Source of the DNA: Pleurodeles waltl | Lineage: Eukaryota > Chordata > Amphibia > Caudata > Salamandridae | Direction of reading: 5' to 3' | DNA length: 64,000 nucleotides | NCBI RefSeq assembly: GCF_031143425.1 | Contig: NC_090446.1 | Location: 660,311,717-660,375,716 of the forward strand | Made by a program: the position numbers and the translations under genes | Notes under the pieces: generated by a model | Told to the model about the DNA's origin: nothing | What the model saw: the letters and a program-made list of their open reading frames with translations, nothing else | The model's database searches: none | Shown here: positions 1 to 11,279 of the stretch, piece by piece | How positions within the stretch are numbered: the stretch's first letter is position 1 | Layout of the letters: each line of letters starts with the position of its first letter

Positions 1-305
1 AAACTCATTCAACAGTACTTCCAGTGACACACAGGTAAGACACTGTAATTTCACTTTCCATTGCAGTTTTGTGTTTGACATTGAACATGGCAGCCTGATT
101 TCCCTATATCTTTGGCCACTTACTGTACCCTTTGGTATCTCTATTTTCAGATCTCTGTGCCCTACACTGGCTCCTGGTGTGTTTACTGCTGCCCACTACA
201 GGTTATACCTATGTTAATATTACAGTAGATTAGAAATGCAATGTTTACAGTTTGTGAAACTAATACATGTGTCATATAACCCACAGACTACATACTTGAA
301 TTTGT

Positions 306-974
306 TCAAAGGGTGTTTATTTTGGTGCTAATAAGTGGAGGGGGTATTGCAATGGGCTGGGTTGCTGATGGAGGAAAGTCCAGGGTAGAGTCCAGTCTAT
401 TTGTATCACAGGTGCATTGTCCAAGGGGGCATTGGAAGATGAGCAATGGCGGTTCAAGGTGGACAGGGTGACAGAGTGGGACACAAGGGTGACAATCAGG
501 AGAGTCTTCTTTCCTGGTGGGGCTCTTGGCAATGTTCCCTGGCTTCTGCCCGGATCGCAGGTGACTGTTTGCGGGGTGGTTCTCCTTCTGCGGGGGTGGG
601 GTGCTGGTGGCCTGTTGGCCCTGTGGGGGGGCCTCCTGTCCACTAGCGCCGGCAGAGGAGGAGGGCTGTTCTTTGGTGTGGCTAGTGTCAGGGGCCTGTT
701 GGTGTGCCACTGCCTCCCTCATTGTGCTGGCCATGTCTGCCAGCACCCCTGCAAAGGTGACCAGTGTGGTGTGGATGTCTCTCAGGTCCTCCCTGATCCC
801 CAGGTACTGTCCATCCTGCAGCCGCTGGGTCTCCTGCAGCTTGGCCAGTATCTGGCCCATGGTCTGCTGGGAATGGTGGTATACTCTCCCTGTCCTCCCC
901 CTGTCGCACAGCAGTCCTCCCAGCTTCCCTGTTGTCCTGTGCCTCTGTCCCCTGAACTGTGTGCCCACTGCCAC
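306..974 (-). pseudogene. C-terminal part of the Harbinger Myb-like gene
   Basis: This is a 222-codon open frame on the same strand and downstream of the Myb exon. It has a helical stretch around residues 38-90 (MGQILAKLQETQRLQDG, then LRDIHTTLVTFAGVLADM) typical of the oligomerisation region of these proteins, followed by a Pro/Gln/Ser-rich tail (residues 93-150). Between 975 and 1744 the related frames 1011-1466 and 1394-1672 show matching character (DHDDQPGRSGTS, GLAGVAGG) but in different frames, so the gene is either spliced or frameshifted here. I treat it as decayed because no single frame joins it to the Myb domain. The track start at 974 is arbitrary. Confidence 0.55.
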
Positions 975-1744
975 TGACCCCAGGTCCCTGATTGTCCTGT
1001 GTTTGTGGGGTTACCTGGGGTCCCTGTAGTGGTCTCCTGGGGACAGAGGTATGGGCCCACTGGGTGGGTGCTGTGCTGGTGTTTCCTTAAGTGGGAGGCT
1101 TTGTGGTGGTTTGGAACTGTGGCAGGATGACCGACTGTCCAGAGGTCCCTGATCGGCCAGGTTGGTCATCGTGATCCAGGCGTGCAGAGCTGCTGTCACC
1201 ACTGTGGGCCTCTTCTGTGGGGGGACTGGATGTGGCTGGCACCTCCTCTCCGGTGACATTGAGTGGGGGTCTTGTGAGGATGTAAATGCAGTGTTATTGT
1301 ATCTGTGCGTGCCATCTTGTGCATGGATATGTTTCCCTCTATGGTTGTTATTAGCAAGGCAGCTTTGGCTTGTGTGAGTTGTGTTTGGTTTGGCTAAATG
1401 ATTGTCACTAGTGTGCATGCTGTGATGATTGGTGTCCATGCAGGTCTGTGATGGGTGTCCACGCATTGGTGTTGGATGCAGGGCTTGGTATTGGGATGGG
1501 TGGGTTGTAATGGTGGGGTATATGTGAGGTGGTGGAGTGATGGGGTGAGGGTAGGGGTAGGAGTTTGTGATGGCATGCAGGTAGGGTGGGGGATAAAGTA
1601 GTAGAGATTTGACTGGCCAGAGTCCAGTCCTCCTGCTACTCCTGCCAAGCCCTCAGGATGCATGATCGCCAAGACTTGCTCCTCCCATTTTGTTAGTTGT
1701 GGGGGAGGAGGTGGGGGTCCACTGCTAGTCCTCTGTACTGCTAC

Positions 1745-1996
1745 CTAGTGTCTTGCAACCACGGAACGCACTTTCCCCCGTAGGTGGTTCCACCTCTTCC
1801 TGATGTCATCCCTTATTCTGGGGTGCGGTCCCACGGCGTTGACCCTGTCCACGACTCTCCGCCATAGCTCCATCTTCCTAGCAAGGGACGTCTGCTGTAC
1901 CTGTGATCCAAATAGCTGTGGCTCTACCCGGATGATTTCCTCCACCATGACCCTTAGCTCCTCCTCTGAGAACCTGGGGTGTTGTTGTGGTGCCAT
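1745..1996 (-). CDS. Harbinger Myb/SANT-like DNA-binding protein, N-terminal exon
   Basis: This is an open frame of 83 codons ending in TAG. I chose the ATG at 1996 because the protein then begins MAPQQHPRFSEEELRVMVEE, the usual beginning of a Myb/SANT-like regulatory domain; the upstream frame (to 2143) is threonine/histidine low complexity. The three-helix trihelix pattern is clear: FSEEEL for helix 1, a middle helix with KMELWRRVVDRVN, and a last helix with IRKRWNHLRGKVRS containing the conserved RW..L..K. In Harbinger elements this protein binds the termini and brings the nuclease to the nucleus. The normal protein is longer and continues after 1745 or by splicing into 306-974. It is transposon-encoded, not a host gene. 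Confidence 0.7.
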   Translation of the reverse strand: MAPQQHPRFSEEELRVMVEEIIRVEPQLFGSQVQQTSLARKMELWRRVVDRVNAVGPHPRIRDDIRKRWNHLRGKVRSVVARH

Positions 1997-2831
1997 GGGT
2001 GTAGTGTGAGTGGTATGTGTGAGGGTGTGTGGGGTGATGTGTTGGGGTGTGTGCTGTGAGGTGCGTGGATGGTGTATGGGTGATGTTGTTATGTGGTTCA
2101 GATTCAGTGGGCGCTCCTGGCTTGTCTCTCTCTCAGTTGGCAATATTTGTTTTCATTGTTAGGGGTTGTGGGTATTGCGGGTGTGTGGTTTTATATTGTA
2201 TTGGTTGTGTGAGTGTGGCATGTGTATGTGTGTCAGGTGTGTTTAGTTTGAATTGTCCAATGTGGTGTAGTTTTGTTGGTGTGTGTGTATTTTGAGTGCA
2301 GCGGTGTGTGCCGCCAATGGTTTACTACAGGTGAATGACCGGCGTGGTGATTCGTGGGTCATGATGCTGTGAGCATAGTTCTGTTGGCGTAACGGTGTGG
2401 GTTTTGGTACTGCCAGTTTATCACTGACCTTTGGGCTGGCGGACTTGTGTGGGTGTCTGTATAGTGGCAGATTTATCTGTATGGGTCATAATACCGTAAC
2501 GGTATATCGCCGTGGTCACGGTATGTTGGCGGCCGTCAGCACGGTGGTAGGCGGCATTTACCACCAATGTTGTAATGAGGGCCACAGTCTTTTCACCACT
2601 CATCTGACAAAAGTGCCATACCAAGGACTCTATTTGTGGCTTAGGTTACTGACTTATAGGGCACGATAACGGAAAAACTAATAGGCAAATGATGCAACAA
2701 TGAAGGAATCTTTCGTTGCTAATTAAAGGCATCCATATGAACCAATAACAATCCTCCTTTGGGATGTCTTTGCTCTCCCAAGTGTCTTGTGGGTGTCTCA
2801 TGAGATGCCCACTAGATTGTGAGAAAAAGAC

Positions 2832-3429
2832 AATGGGGGTCATTCTAAGTTTGGCGGGCGGCGGTCGGCGCCCGCCAAACTTACGCCGCCAAATGACCGC
2901 TCTGCGGTTAAAAGACCGCGGGGGCCATTCAGACTTTCCCGCTGGGCCGGCGGGCGCCCGCCAAGAGAGCACCCGCCGGCCCAGCGGGAAAGGCCCTGCA
3001 TCACAGAAGCCGGCTCCGAATGGAGCCGGCGGTGTTGCAGGGGTGCGACGGGTGCAGTTGCACCAGTCGCGATTTTCACTGTCTGCTATGCAGACAGTGA
3101 AAATCATGCTGGGGCCCTGTTAGGGAGCCCCTGCACTGCCCATGCCAGTGGCATGGGCAGTGCAGGGCCCCCCAGGGGCCCCAGGACACCTGTTCCCACC
3201 ATCCTGTTTCTGGCAGTGAAAACCGCCAGAAACAGGCTGGCGGGAAGGGGGTCGGAGGATTCTCCCAGCCGGGGCTAATCTGGCGGGAAACCGCCGGACC
3301 CGGCTGGGCGACCGCGGCTTTACAGCCGCGGTCGGAATACCACATGAAGCACCGTCAGCCTGTTGGCGGTGCTTCCGTGGACAACCACCCTGCCGGTCTA
3401 TGACCGCCAGGGTTGGAATGAGGGCCAAT
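2832..3429. mobile_element. Harbinger-type MITE with 3-bp AAT duplication
   Basis: The element body is 2835-3426. The left end GGGGGTCATTC and the reverse complement of the right end, GGCCCTCATTC, form a terminal inverted repeat, and AAT flanks both sides (2832-2834 and 3427-3429). The interior is very GC-rich and built of nested short palindromes (CCGCCGG-type, GCAGACAGTGAAAATC, CATGGGCAGTGCAGGG). There is no coding potential. The 3-bp duplication and the shared terminus with the element at 1-2583 place it in PIF/Harbinger. Confidence 0.7.
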
Positions 3430-4289
3430 GTTCTTAATATCTCAACGCAATACATCAATACATCAACTGTTTTTGTACTTTAAGCAACACCTGTCATGCC
3501 TTACTTTCTTCAAACAGACAAAAATACACTGTTAGGAACTTAATTGAAAATGTACAATCTCGCGAGAGGATTCCGAGAGTCGGACAGGAAGTATAGCCCC
3601 CTTGTAGTCCACACAGGGGATTGTGTGTTCAGCTCTTGTGATTGTCTTGTGATAGTAATTAGTTGGCAAACAAAATAATTGATACAATATACCTACAATG
3701 TATATACTGTACTGACTTTAGTATTAAAGATTAGCATTCAAGATTAGCATTCAATATTCCTGTTTGCTTTAGAAGAAGGAATATCTCTAAAGTTTTTGCC
3801 ACTGTATGAAGGCTGCAGGTAGTATGATCTCTAGCACTTTCAGATCTTGTTTATTTTTTAGTCAAATAGTTTTTTTTTTACAAGTGTTGCATAGAACGTA
3901 CACTGTTCTTAGGAGATTCTTTCCAATACTTTGTGGTCTATTTTTCTAATGATAATTTCACTTTTTGCAAACAGTATGGTATAGATAGAACTCTCTTTAT
4001 AGAGTAAACACAGTTTACAGTACTCTCTTCTCTACTGATATCAACTTTACTTTTTAACATAGGTTCAGTGTGTGTCAGGGGTTTGACACACATAAAAGGT
4101 GCCCATAGTAGGACCTTTGTTTTGGAATTGACATTCACTATTCTGGCTTTCTCTGAACAGTTGTATACAGATTGAACACCGTACTCAATGAGCGTTTTTC
4201 CATTTGTCTGTGGTTCATTGTGAATGTGAACTCTAGTACGTCTAAAGCTACAGCAATTTATACAGCAATGGGGGAAACTAAGCTTGGAT
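3430..4289. other. No recognisable feature
   Basis: AT-rich sequence with only chance ORFs. I see no repeat terminus or coding signal. The small frame at 3938-4300 (minus) has no recognisable domain. Confidence 0.5.
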
Positions 4290-4567
4290 GATGTCATCAT
4301 TCATGTCATCGGTGATGTCGTCATTGATGTCATCAATTATGTTATTTAAGATGCTACTAGTGATGTCATAAATTAAGTCATAGAACATGTCATGAGGAAT
4401 GTCATAAATGAGATCAAAAGCAGTGCATGGGTTGGGCGCAAGTTATAGTTAGGGCTGCTAGCTATAACTGGTGAATTTCGATTTTTTATTTTGTTTTTAG
4501 TTCAAAACATTAATATCATCACTGAGAAATTCACCTAACTATAATGTTAATATAACCCTTTTACCCT

Positions 4568-4572
<5 letters not shown>

Positions 4573-4631
<59 letters not shown>
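4573..4631. repeat. (AT)n microsatellite
   Basis: Uninterrupted alternating AT of about 58 bp between two inverted-repeat modules. Confidence 0.95.
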
Positions 4632-4638
<7 letters not shown>

Positions 4639-4689
4639 TTTTTTTTTCACTGAAAAAACAAAGGTTACAGGGATGTTGTAGTGAGGAAA

Positions 4690-5135
4690 TAGAATTTTTT
4701 AATAACATAGAAAGTCACTGAAAAAAACAAAGGTTACAGGGAGGTTATAGTTAGGTTCACATTTTAACCGTACCAAACCATAGAATTTCATTTCACCAGT
4801 TATAGTTAGAGTTACCTCAACTAACTATAACTCATGCCCTAAGGTAACTATCACTTGCATCCTCCACATGTACAGTTTTTTCGTCAAACTTTTTCAGCAA
4901 ATATTACATTGACATTATCAATGATGTTATGAAAGATAGCATGATTGCCATTATATGTGGTCTAAGGGCACAAGTGATTGTTGCCTTAGGGCGCGAATTA
5001 CAGTTACATGAAAGAACTCTAATTATAACTGCTGAATCCCTATGCTCTTGTAGGAGTAAATTCAGAACCTAACTACAATGTCCCTGCAATCTTTGTTTTT
5101 TCAGTGATTTTCTATGCTTTTTTTAACATAAAGGT
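4690..5135. repeat. Long imperfect palindrome, copy 1
   Basis: The left arm (about 4700-4850) reads CACTGAAAAAAACAAAGG, then GTTATAGTTAGG, then CAACTAACTATAACT. The right arm (about 4975-5130) is its reverse complement in order, ending in CTTTGTTTTTTCAGTG. The arms are about 150 bp with a spacer of about 120 bp. Confidence 0.65.
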
Positions 5136-5500
5136 ATTTTAACAACTATACGTTAATCTGACCATCGCAGCACATGGCCTTTGGCTTACCACAACAGCAG
5201 TTGGTTGCAGGGCTTGGCCTCTGACCAGGCCCTTTGGCCAACCCCCTATAACCACCCTACCCCGCACCGCACACTGCCTATAACTATATCTTTACTCACA
5301 GTTCTGTAAGCATAAACTACGTGAGAAGAAAGAATAATGTTAACATCTGTCTCTCTTCGACAGCTCCAGCTGTAGAAAGAAGGTGTGTCACAGTTGGCTG
5401 TGCATGTAAACTTCCAATGGGTGCATTAGGCTGTATAGTTTATCTCAGTGCCATATACTGACATACTCTGCAATGTGAAATATCACCCACACTTTAGAAC

Positions 5501-6018
5501 TTAGGGGCATATTTACAAGGAACTGGTGCATCGGCTCTGATGCACAGGTTTCCTTGTCTCACCCTGCTCCCCCTAACGACACCATGGTAGCACTGAATTT
5601 ACAATACAGTGCAACATGACACATGCTAGCACAATAGCATCAACATTTTTGATGGGGTTTTGCTGGACTAGTGCCAAAAAATGTTGACACTTGACAAACA
5701 AAGCTCAGGGAGGCCCATAGGAAATAGTGTAGCATCACTTTAACACATGCCCTGAGTGGGCATTAAAACATGACACTAGAATGGCACAGTGAAATCTTGT
5801 AACTTTCAATGTGCTATGTATTTAGGCCTCCCAGTGGGGGAACATCCCCATCAATACATTATACCGGGCGTAAGTATAATGTGGCACACTGGTTTACAAA
5901 GTGGTGCCATGGAGTAAGCATGGAGCAGGGATGGGGGCTGGTTAGTGCTGTTGAAGCATAAAACGAAATGACTTGACACAGCCCTAATGGGCAGAAGGGC
6001 TTGTAAAAATGCCCCTTA
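5501..6018. mobile_element. Harbinger-like MITE with TTA duplication
   Basis: The body is 5504-6015. The left end GGGGCATATTTACAAGG pairs with the right end CTTGTAAAAATGCCCC (one or two mismatches), and TTA lies on each side. A 3-bp TTA target duplication is characteristic of PIF/Harbinger. The interior is non-coding. Confidence 0.75.
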
Positions 6019-9000
6019 TTGTTTATAGAGTGATTTGTAGCACTCACCTCCCATTTCTAAGCACAGAAGATTTTAATATCTTACAGTTTATCATTGCTCA
6101 AATGGGTGTAATTTCTGATATTTATATGTTTCCTTCCTCTTCATTGCTTGATTTTGCTCGCGAGAAAGTTTCCCTCATAGTTATTGAACTGTCACTCATG
6201 ATTACACTGAAGTTATGAAACTGTCACACATAGCAATTTTAAACCTTGGCAGCTATGAGGACTGCGGGGGGAGCCTCAAGGCCTCCCCCGTAATCCTATT
6301 GTTTTTCCACACACGGAGCTGCTGGACATGCAGCTCCCTGCAAGGAAAAGCAATTAATTCATCTGTCTGCCTGCCCACATCTCCGCAGGCAGGCAGACAG
6401 AGAAAACCTCCACTCCGATGAAGGGAGAGCTGTTTGGCAGCTCTCTCTTTATTGGACCAGAGTGTTTGCTGTGGCTTGATGGCAGCTTCAAAGCTGCTAT
6501 CAAGCCACAGAAAAACAGATATAACCTGGGGGAGGGCACTCTGGGACATAGCAGGAGCTGGCCCTCAGGGTTGGTCCCCAGGGCCATCAGTGGCTCCATG
6601 AGCAGGGCCATGTGGCCTCCCTCCAACATACAATAGCCCCGGGAGGTGGTGGTCCTAGGGGCTGCAGTGGGTCTGAAACGCCCCCCTTTCTATTTTATTT
6701 AATATTTGACACAGCGAGGTGGTGGTCCCAGGAGCTGCGGACAGAGCGCATGGCCCCCGCACTAATTATTTTTAATGCCCACTGGGAGGTGGTGGTCCCC
6801 AGGGCTGAGGGGTGGCCAGATGCCCCCCGCAGTGAATTTCATTCAGTCTCTGAGAATGTGGTGGTCCCCGGGAGCCTGGGGTCTTGAAACAAACCCCCTT
6901 TATGGTTTTCTAAATGACCTGTGGGGTGGCAGTCCCAGTGGCCCCAGTGTTAAATTAGATGGCAGCCCTGGGGAGATGACAGTCCCTGAGGCTGAGAGGG
7001 CACCCCCTCAGAATTGTATTAAGCCCTGAAAAGGTGGCTGTCCCCAGGCTGCAGGGGGGCCATGTCACCCCCACATATTTCATTTGTTCTGTGTCCCTGG
7101 GAGGTGGCGGTCCCCAGGGCTATGGGGTGGCCGAGTGGTCTCCCATTACAATTAACTATGCCTCCAGGACGTGGCTAACCCAGGGACTTCAGAATGATGA
7201 AGCAAGGGAGCCTATACTTCTTTTATAAAAACATTTTACCGGATCTGCCGCGAATTGCAGCAAAACTTCAAAAAAATAATGCTTTTTTGCTTTAGAGGGG
7301 TCCCTCTGGGACCCCAGCACCAGAGCTACGGGGTCAGAGTTACTCTACCTTGACCCATTTTCTTTTTTTTAACATCTTTTTTGGGGACATGGCTGAAGCC
7401 AAGTCCCAACATGGCTGCCAACACTTCCTTGTTCAAGTGTTGACAGCCAAACAGATCTCAGCATGATATCGGGAAGGGTTGCAAATCCTTTGTTGTCCTA
7501 GATATGCAAATCTGAATTTTCCTTAATTTCTCAAAAACTAATGAATGGATTTACATCAAATAGATAAAAGGGCTCCTTCTGGACCAAGAGCTACCTTTCT
7601 GCCAATTTTAGTGTGATTCCGTCCAGTGGTTTTGGCGCTATCTCTGTTCAAAACCCCAATGGAAAAATGAATGGGGAAAATGCATTTTGGGACCACCCTT
7701 TTTCTCGGCCCCTGCTTGACGCATCACATCAACTTGCCTATAACTTTGGCACCGTTAGACGAATCTTAGCAAAATTTTCCAAAAAATGTTGTGCCATGAT
7801 TCTTGCTGCGCATGGAAAGTTTTGGAGTGATTCATCAATCATGGGCCGAGAAAAAGGGGTGGGGTTAAAATATCTGTGTTTCCCATGTTAATTCCCATAG
7901 GACCTTTAGACATGACTACAACCCGAACAGCTGGATGGAATTACAACAAATTTGTATGCAGATTGTGTTTATGGTTATTTGGTGTAAATCTGTTCAGTAG
8001 TTTATGAGAAATTAAGGAAATTTGTATAATCTGGCCGCGAATAAATTGTGAATATTTGCAAATTTCCGTGAAAGCATGCCTGAATAGAAGTGCTGTATTT
8101 GACTGGCCACAACCTGACTAGAAACTTGCAGCTGCCATTTTATGTTATGGGAGAGGGTACCCCAGGCTGCAAATAGAAATGATAAGTGGTATAAAGTGGA
8201 AAGGTAGAGGTACCCTAATCCTAGGTTGTTCTATAGGGGTGTTTTGCGGTCAAATTATGGGTTTGAAATTATTTTTCTTCACGTTGCACGATATTAGTAA
8301 ATATCCACAAATATCCTCAAATATTCAAGGATATTTTTGAATATCTGAGAATATTTGAGAACATTCAAGGACATTCCAGAATATTTGAGAAGATGCAAAT
8401 AAAGAAATTCACAGACTCATTCATACACTAGTTCATTCACTCATAAATGCACTCAGAGACTCATGCACATTCTCACATACCCAGTCAAACACTCAGGCAC
8501 CCACTCAAACCCACTCATTGACTCACTCACCCACTTTCAGACACACTCAGACACTCACTCAAAGATCCACTGACAAAGACAGGCCCTGTCTCCAACCCCC
8601 AGCAACAGCCAAATTCATGGGTGTCGTGGGTTGGGTGGTTACGAGGGCTTGGCTCCATGACCTGAAACAGGCCAGGCCCAGAAGCCAACACCAGACATGT
8701 ATGGCGGTGGTCGAATTAATGTATTGTAATTAGAATTATTTTATGCTAAAAAAAACATAGAAAATCACTGACAAAACCAAAGGTTAAAGGGACATTATAG
8801 TTAGGGTCTGAATTTACTCGTACAAAACCACAGAAATTTAGAAAGTATAACAAGGGTTATTTCAAGTTACTATAACTTGCGCCCTAAGGTAACTATAACT
8901 CGCGCCTTTACCATGCACAGCTAATTACTCCACATTTTAAATTATTGATGACATCTTCTATGGCGCCTTTGATACGATCACTACAACATTTGTGTTGGAA

Positions 9001-9299
9001 ACGCGATTATTGGTGAGGATAAGTAGGTACCTACACTTAGCAATCGCCACAAACCTCCACTAGGTCCATCCAAGGTCTCAGTAAATTAATCCTTTCTCAA
9101 CCCTTGGTAGCTTGGCCCATGAGCAGTTAGGCTTAATTTAGGTGTGTAAAGCATTTAATATCAACGTGCACAACAAACAATACAAATCCAACACCAATTT
9201 ATAAAAGTAGCCAGGAGATATACATGTTTAAAGATTAAATGTAAAACATCCTTTCTAGTGCCTAAAAACCAAAAGCAACATCCAAAGAAATCTGGTCGC

Positions 9300-9545
9300 A
9301 CTCGACCGGGACAAAGTCAAAATTTTATGTCACCCGCGATGGAGCCCTGCTTGGATACAGTGAGCGGGAAGCCTTGATTAAAGTTTTACCTTCACACTGA
9401 GAAAATTTCTTTGAGATTTTCTTTGACCGGTACAAAGTCAAAAGTCTAGGCTGAATGTAATTGAGCCCTTCTGAGACACACTGCACGGGAAGCCTTGGTC
9501 AAACTTTTACATTCACACTTAGAAACATTTCTGGAGCTTTTCTTC
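9300..9545. repeat. Tandem duplication of about 122 bp
   Basis: The phrase GACCGGGACAAAGTCAAAA at about 9305 returns as GACCGGTACAAAGTCAAAA at about 9424. It is followed in both units by GAGCCCT, then CGGGAAGCCTTG, then TTCACACT and AGAAA. The two units are clearly diverged. Confidence 0.75.
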
Positions 9546-10220
9546 CCCTATGTCGGACAGCCCTCCTCAGCAAGCTGATTTCACTGCAACATCATTGGAT
9601 TGCCTTTTGGTGAACCCCCAGTCAAATCCTGGAAGTATGGGGCTCCAGAGCTTTTCTGCAGGACAAACCTGAAATTCAGGACGGGTTGCAGCTGATGTTA
9701 GTCGGTTTGACTCTCAATGTCAGGTCAGTTCACTTATGGAGCTTCTTTTCCAAAGTTGCTCCAAAAGTCTTCTAACTTCTGGATCTTTTCTAGAAGTACT
9801 TATTGGGTCCTCAAAGTGTCCACAAACATGCTCCAACATTCCTGAAGCTCTAAGTTGCTCCTTGGAAGTTGAGACTTCTGTTCCCAGAATGCACCTGGTC
9901 AGAATCCTGGACACTGATCAGCTGGGCTATTCATGCAGGATTTGATGCAGGGGACTCTGGTAGGCTACTTTTTACCTGTAGCGTTCAGGGAGTCCACTCC
10001 TGGAGTTGCAGAAGCAAGGCAAAGTCCTTTTCTTGATGAAGCTCAAAGTATGCAGCTGGTGTAGTCCTTCTGAGTGAGTGCAGGGTCCAGGTGCAGGCCA
10101 AGGGTCTATCAAGGCAGTCCTTCTTCTTCAGTATCTTCTTCTTGCAGGGATCTAATTGTGGGGCAGCTCTGCCAATTTATCCTTGCCCCTGGGGGTGGGA
10201 AGCAAGGGTGCGTTCCTGTC

Positions 10221-10426
10221 TAATAGAGCAGTGTTGTCCAACCTTTTTATCGCCGCGGACCGGTAAATGTTGGATAATTTTTCCGTGGCCCGCATGGGAG
10301 GGCGCAATGCTCTGCGCCTCGGCCGCCCGCCACAGTGAAATGAAGTTCCTCGGGCGGCCCGGTGCCGATTGATCCACGGACCGGCACCGGTCCACGGCCC
10401 GGGGGTTGGGGAACACTGAAATAGAG
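10221..10426. mobile_element. hAT-type MITE with 8-bp duplication
   Basis: The body is 10229-10418 (190 bp), with left end CAGTGTTGTCCAACC and right end GGTTGGGGAACACTG as inverted repeats. It is flanked by TAATAGAG and AAATAGAG (8 bp, one mismatch). The interior has GCGGACCGG and GGACCGGCACCGG palindromes, a style widespread among vertebrate hAT MITEs. Confidence 0.85.
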
Positions 10427-10904
10427 TACAGGCCACCACCCTCTTGAGTGACCATTTCCTGGGACGTGTGGCAAAAATCAATCCCAATTTTAGATCTGGC
10501 TGAGTCCACCCACTGGTGTGGCTATGTTTCCCTTAACACACCCCTTTATAGCCCCTCAACTAATCTAATCAGGGGGATCTTAGCTATCTGGGGCTTCGGG
10601 AAATGGGGGAGGTCCTGTTTCTGTCGCAAGTGGCTTCCCCTCCTTTGAAGACCACTTTGACTACTCTTCCCCCATCCTGTTCTGCCATCTGCTTTCTTTG
10701 TGTCAGCCCAGACCACTTCACACCTCATCAAGGCAGCCTGGCTCAGGCTGGAAAGGGCACTACAGGGCTGAATTTGGTAGTTTTCAGAAAGAGTTCTAAA
10801 ACTCTTCCTCTGTGCTAGTTATATTAAATTCAACATTGGCAAGTTGTTGGATTTATTATAACTTTTAGGGCAGCAGCAGAAAACTCCCCACAGCATTGAC
10901 TCCC

Positions 10905-11279
10905 ACTCAGTCGCACTTTTCACTACCCGTAATTTGGTCAGTAACAAGTGTGACAGGGCTGTCCATGATGGCCCATGCACTGCTCATGCATGGGCAGTGC
11001 AGGGGCCCCCATGGGTCCCCCGGCACCCATTCCCTGCCAGCCTTTGCATGGCAGTGGGACCGCCATGCAAAAGCCAGCAGAGAGGGGACTCGTAATCAGT
11101 GCTGCCCTGGTGGATTAAGACTGCCGGCACCACCAGGCTGTCCACTGGCGGTGCTGCTGGTCGGACCGTGGCAGCTCCGCCACGGTCATAATGCAGAGGC
11201 CGGACCGCTGCTTTGACGGCAGTCCGACCTTCTCCGCGAGTCTGGCGGTCCCAGGACCACAAGACTCATAATGAGAGGC
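10905..11279. mobile_element. Harbinger-type MITE, partial
   Basis: It aligns by eye with the right two thirds of the MITE at 2835-3426: TTTTCACT, then GCATGGGCAGTGCAGGGGCC, then GGCACCCATTCCC, then a CCGCCACGG block, ending TCATAATGAGAGGC. No left terminus is visible, so it is truncated. Confidence 0.6.

Larger units (their letters stand above)
1..2583 (-). mobile_element. Harbinger-type DNA transposon, right (5') part; left end lies outside the window
   Basis: The minus strand starts at 2583 with a terminal sequence reading GGCCCTCATTACAAC and continues into GC-rich, CCGCC-rich sequence. This is the same type of terminus as the MITE at 2835-3426. A Myb/SANT-like ORF (1745-1996) and its proline-rich continuation (306-974) follow on the same strand. 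PIF/Harbinger elements carry two genes, a DDE nuclease and a Myb-like DNA-binding partner; only the Myb-like one is visible here. On the plus strand a canonical small intron (GT after 34, AG at 150, 116 bp) may belong to the convergent nuclease gene, but no nuclease motif is present. The other terminus is not in the window, so completeness cannot be judged. Confidence 0.75.
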
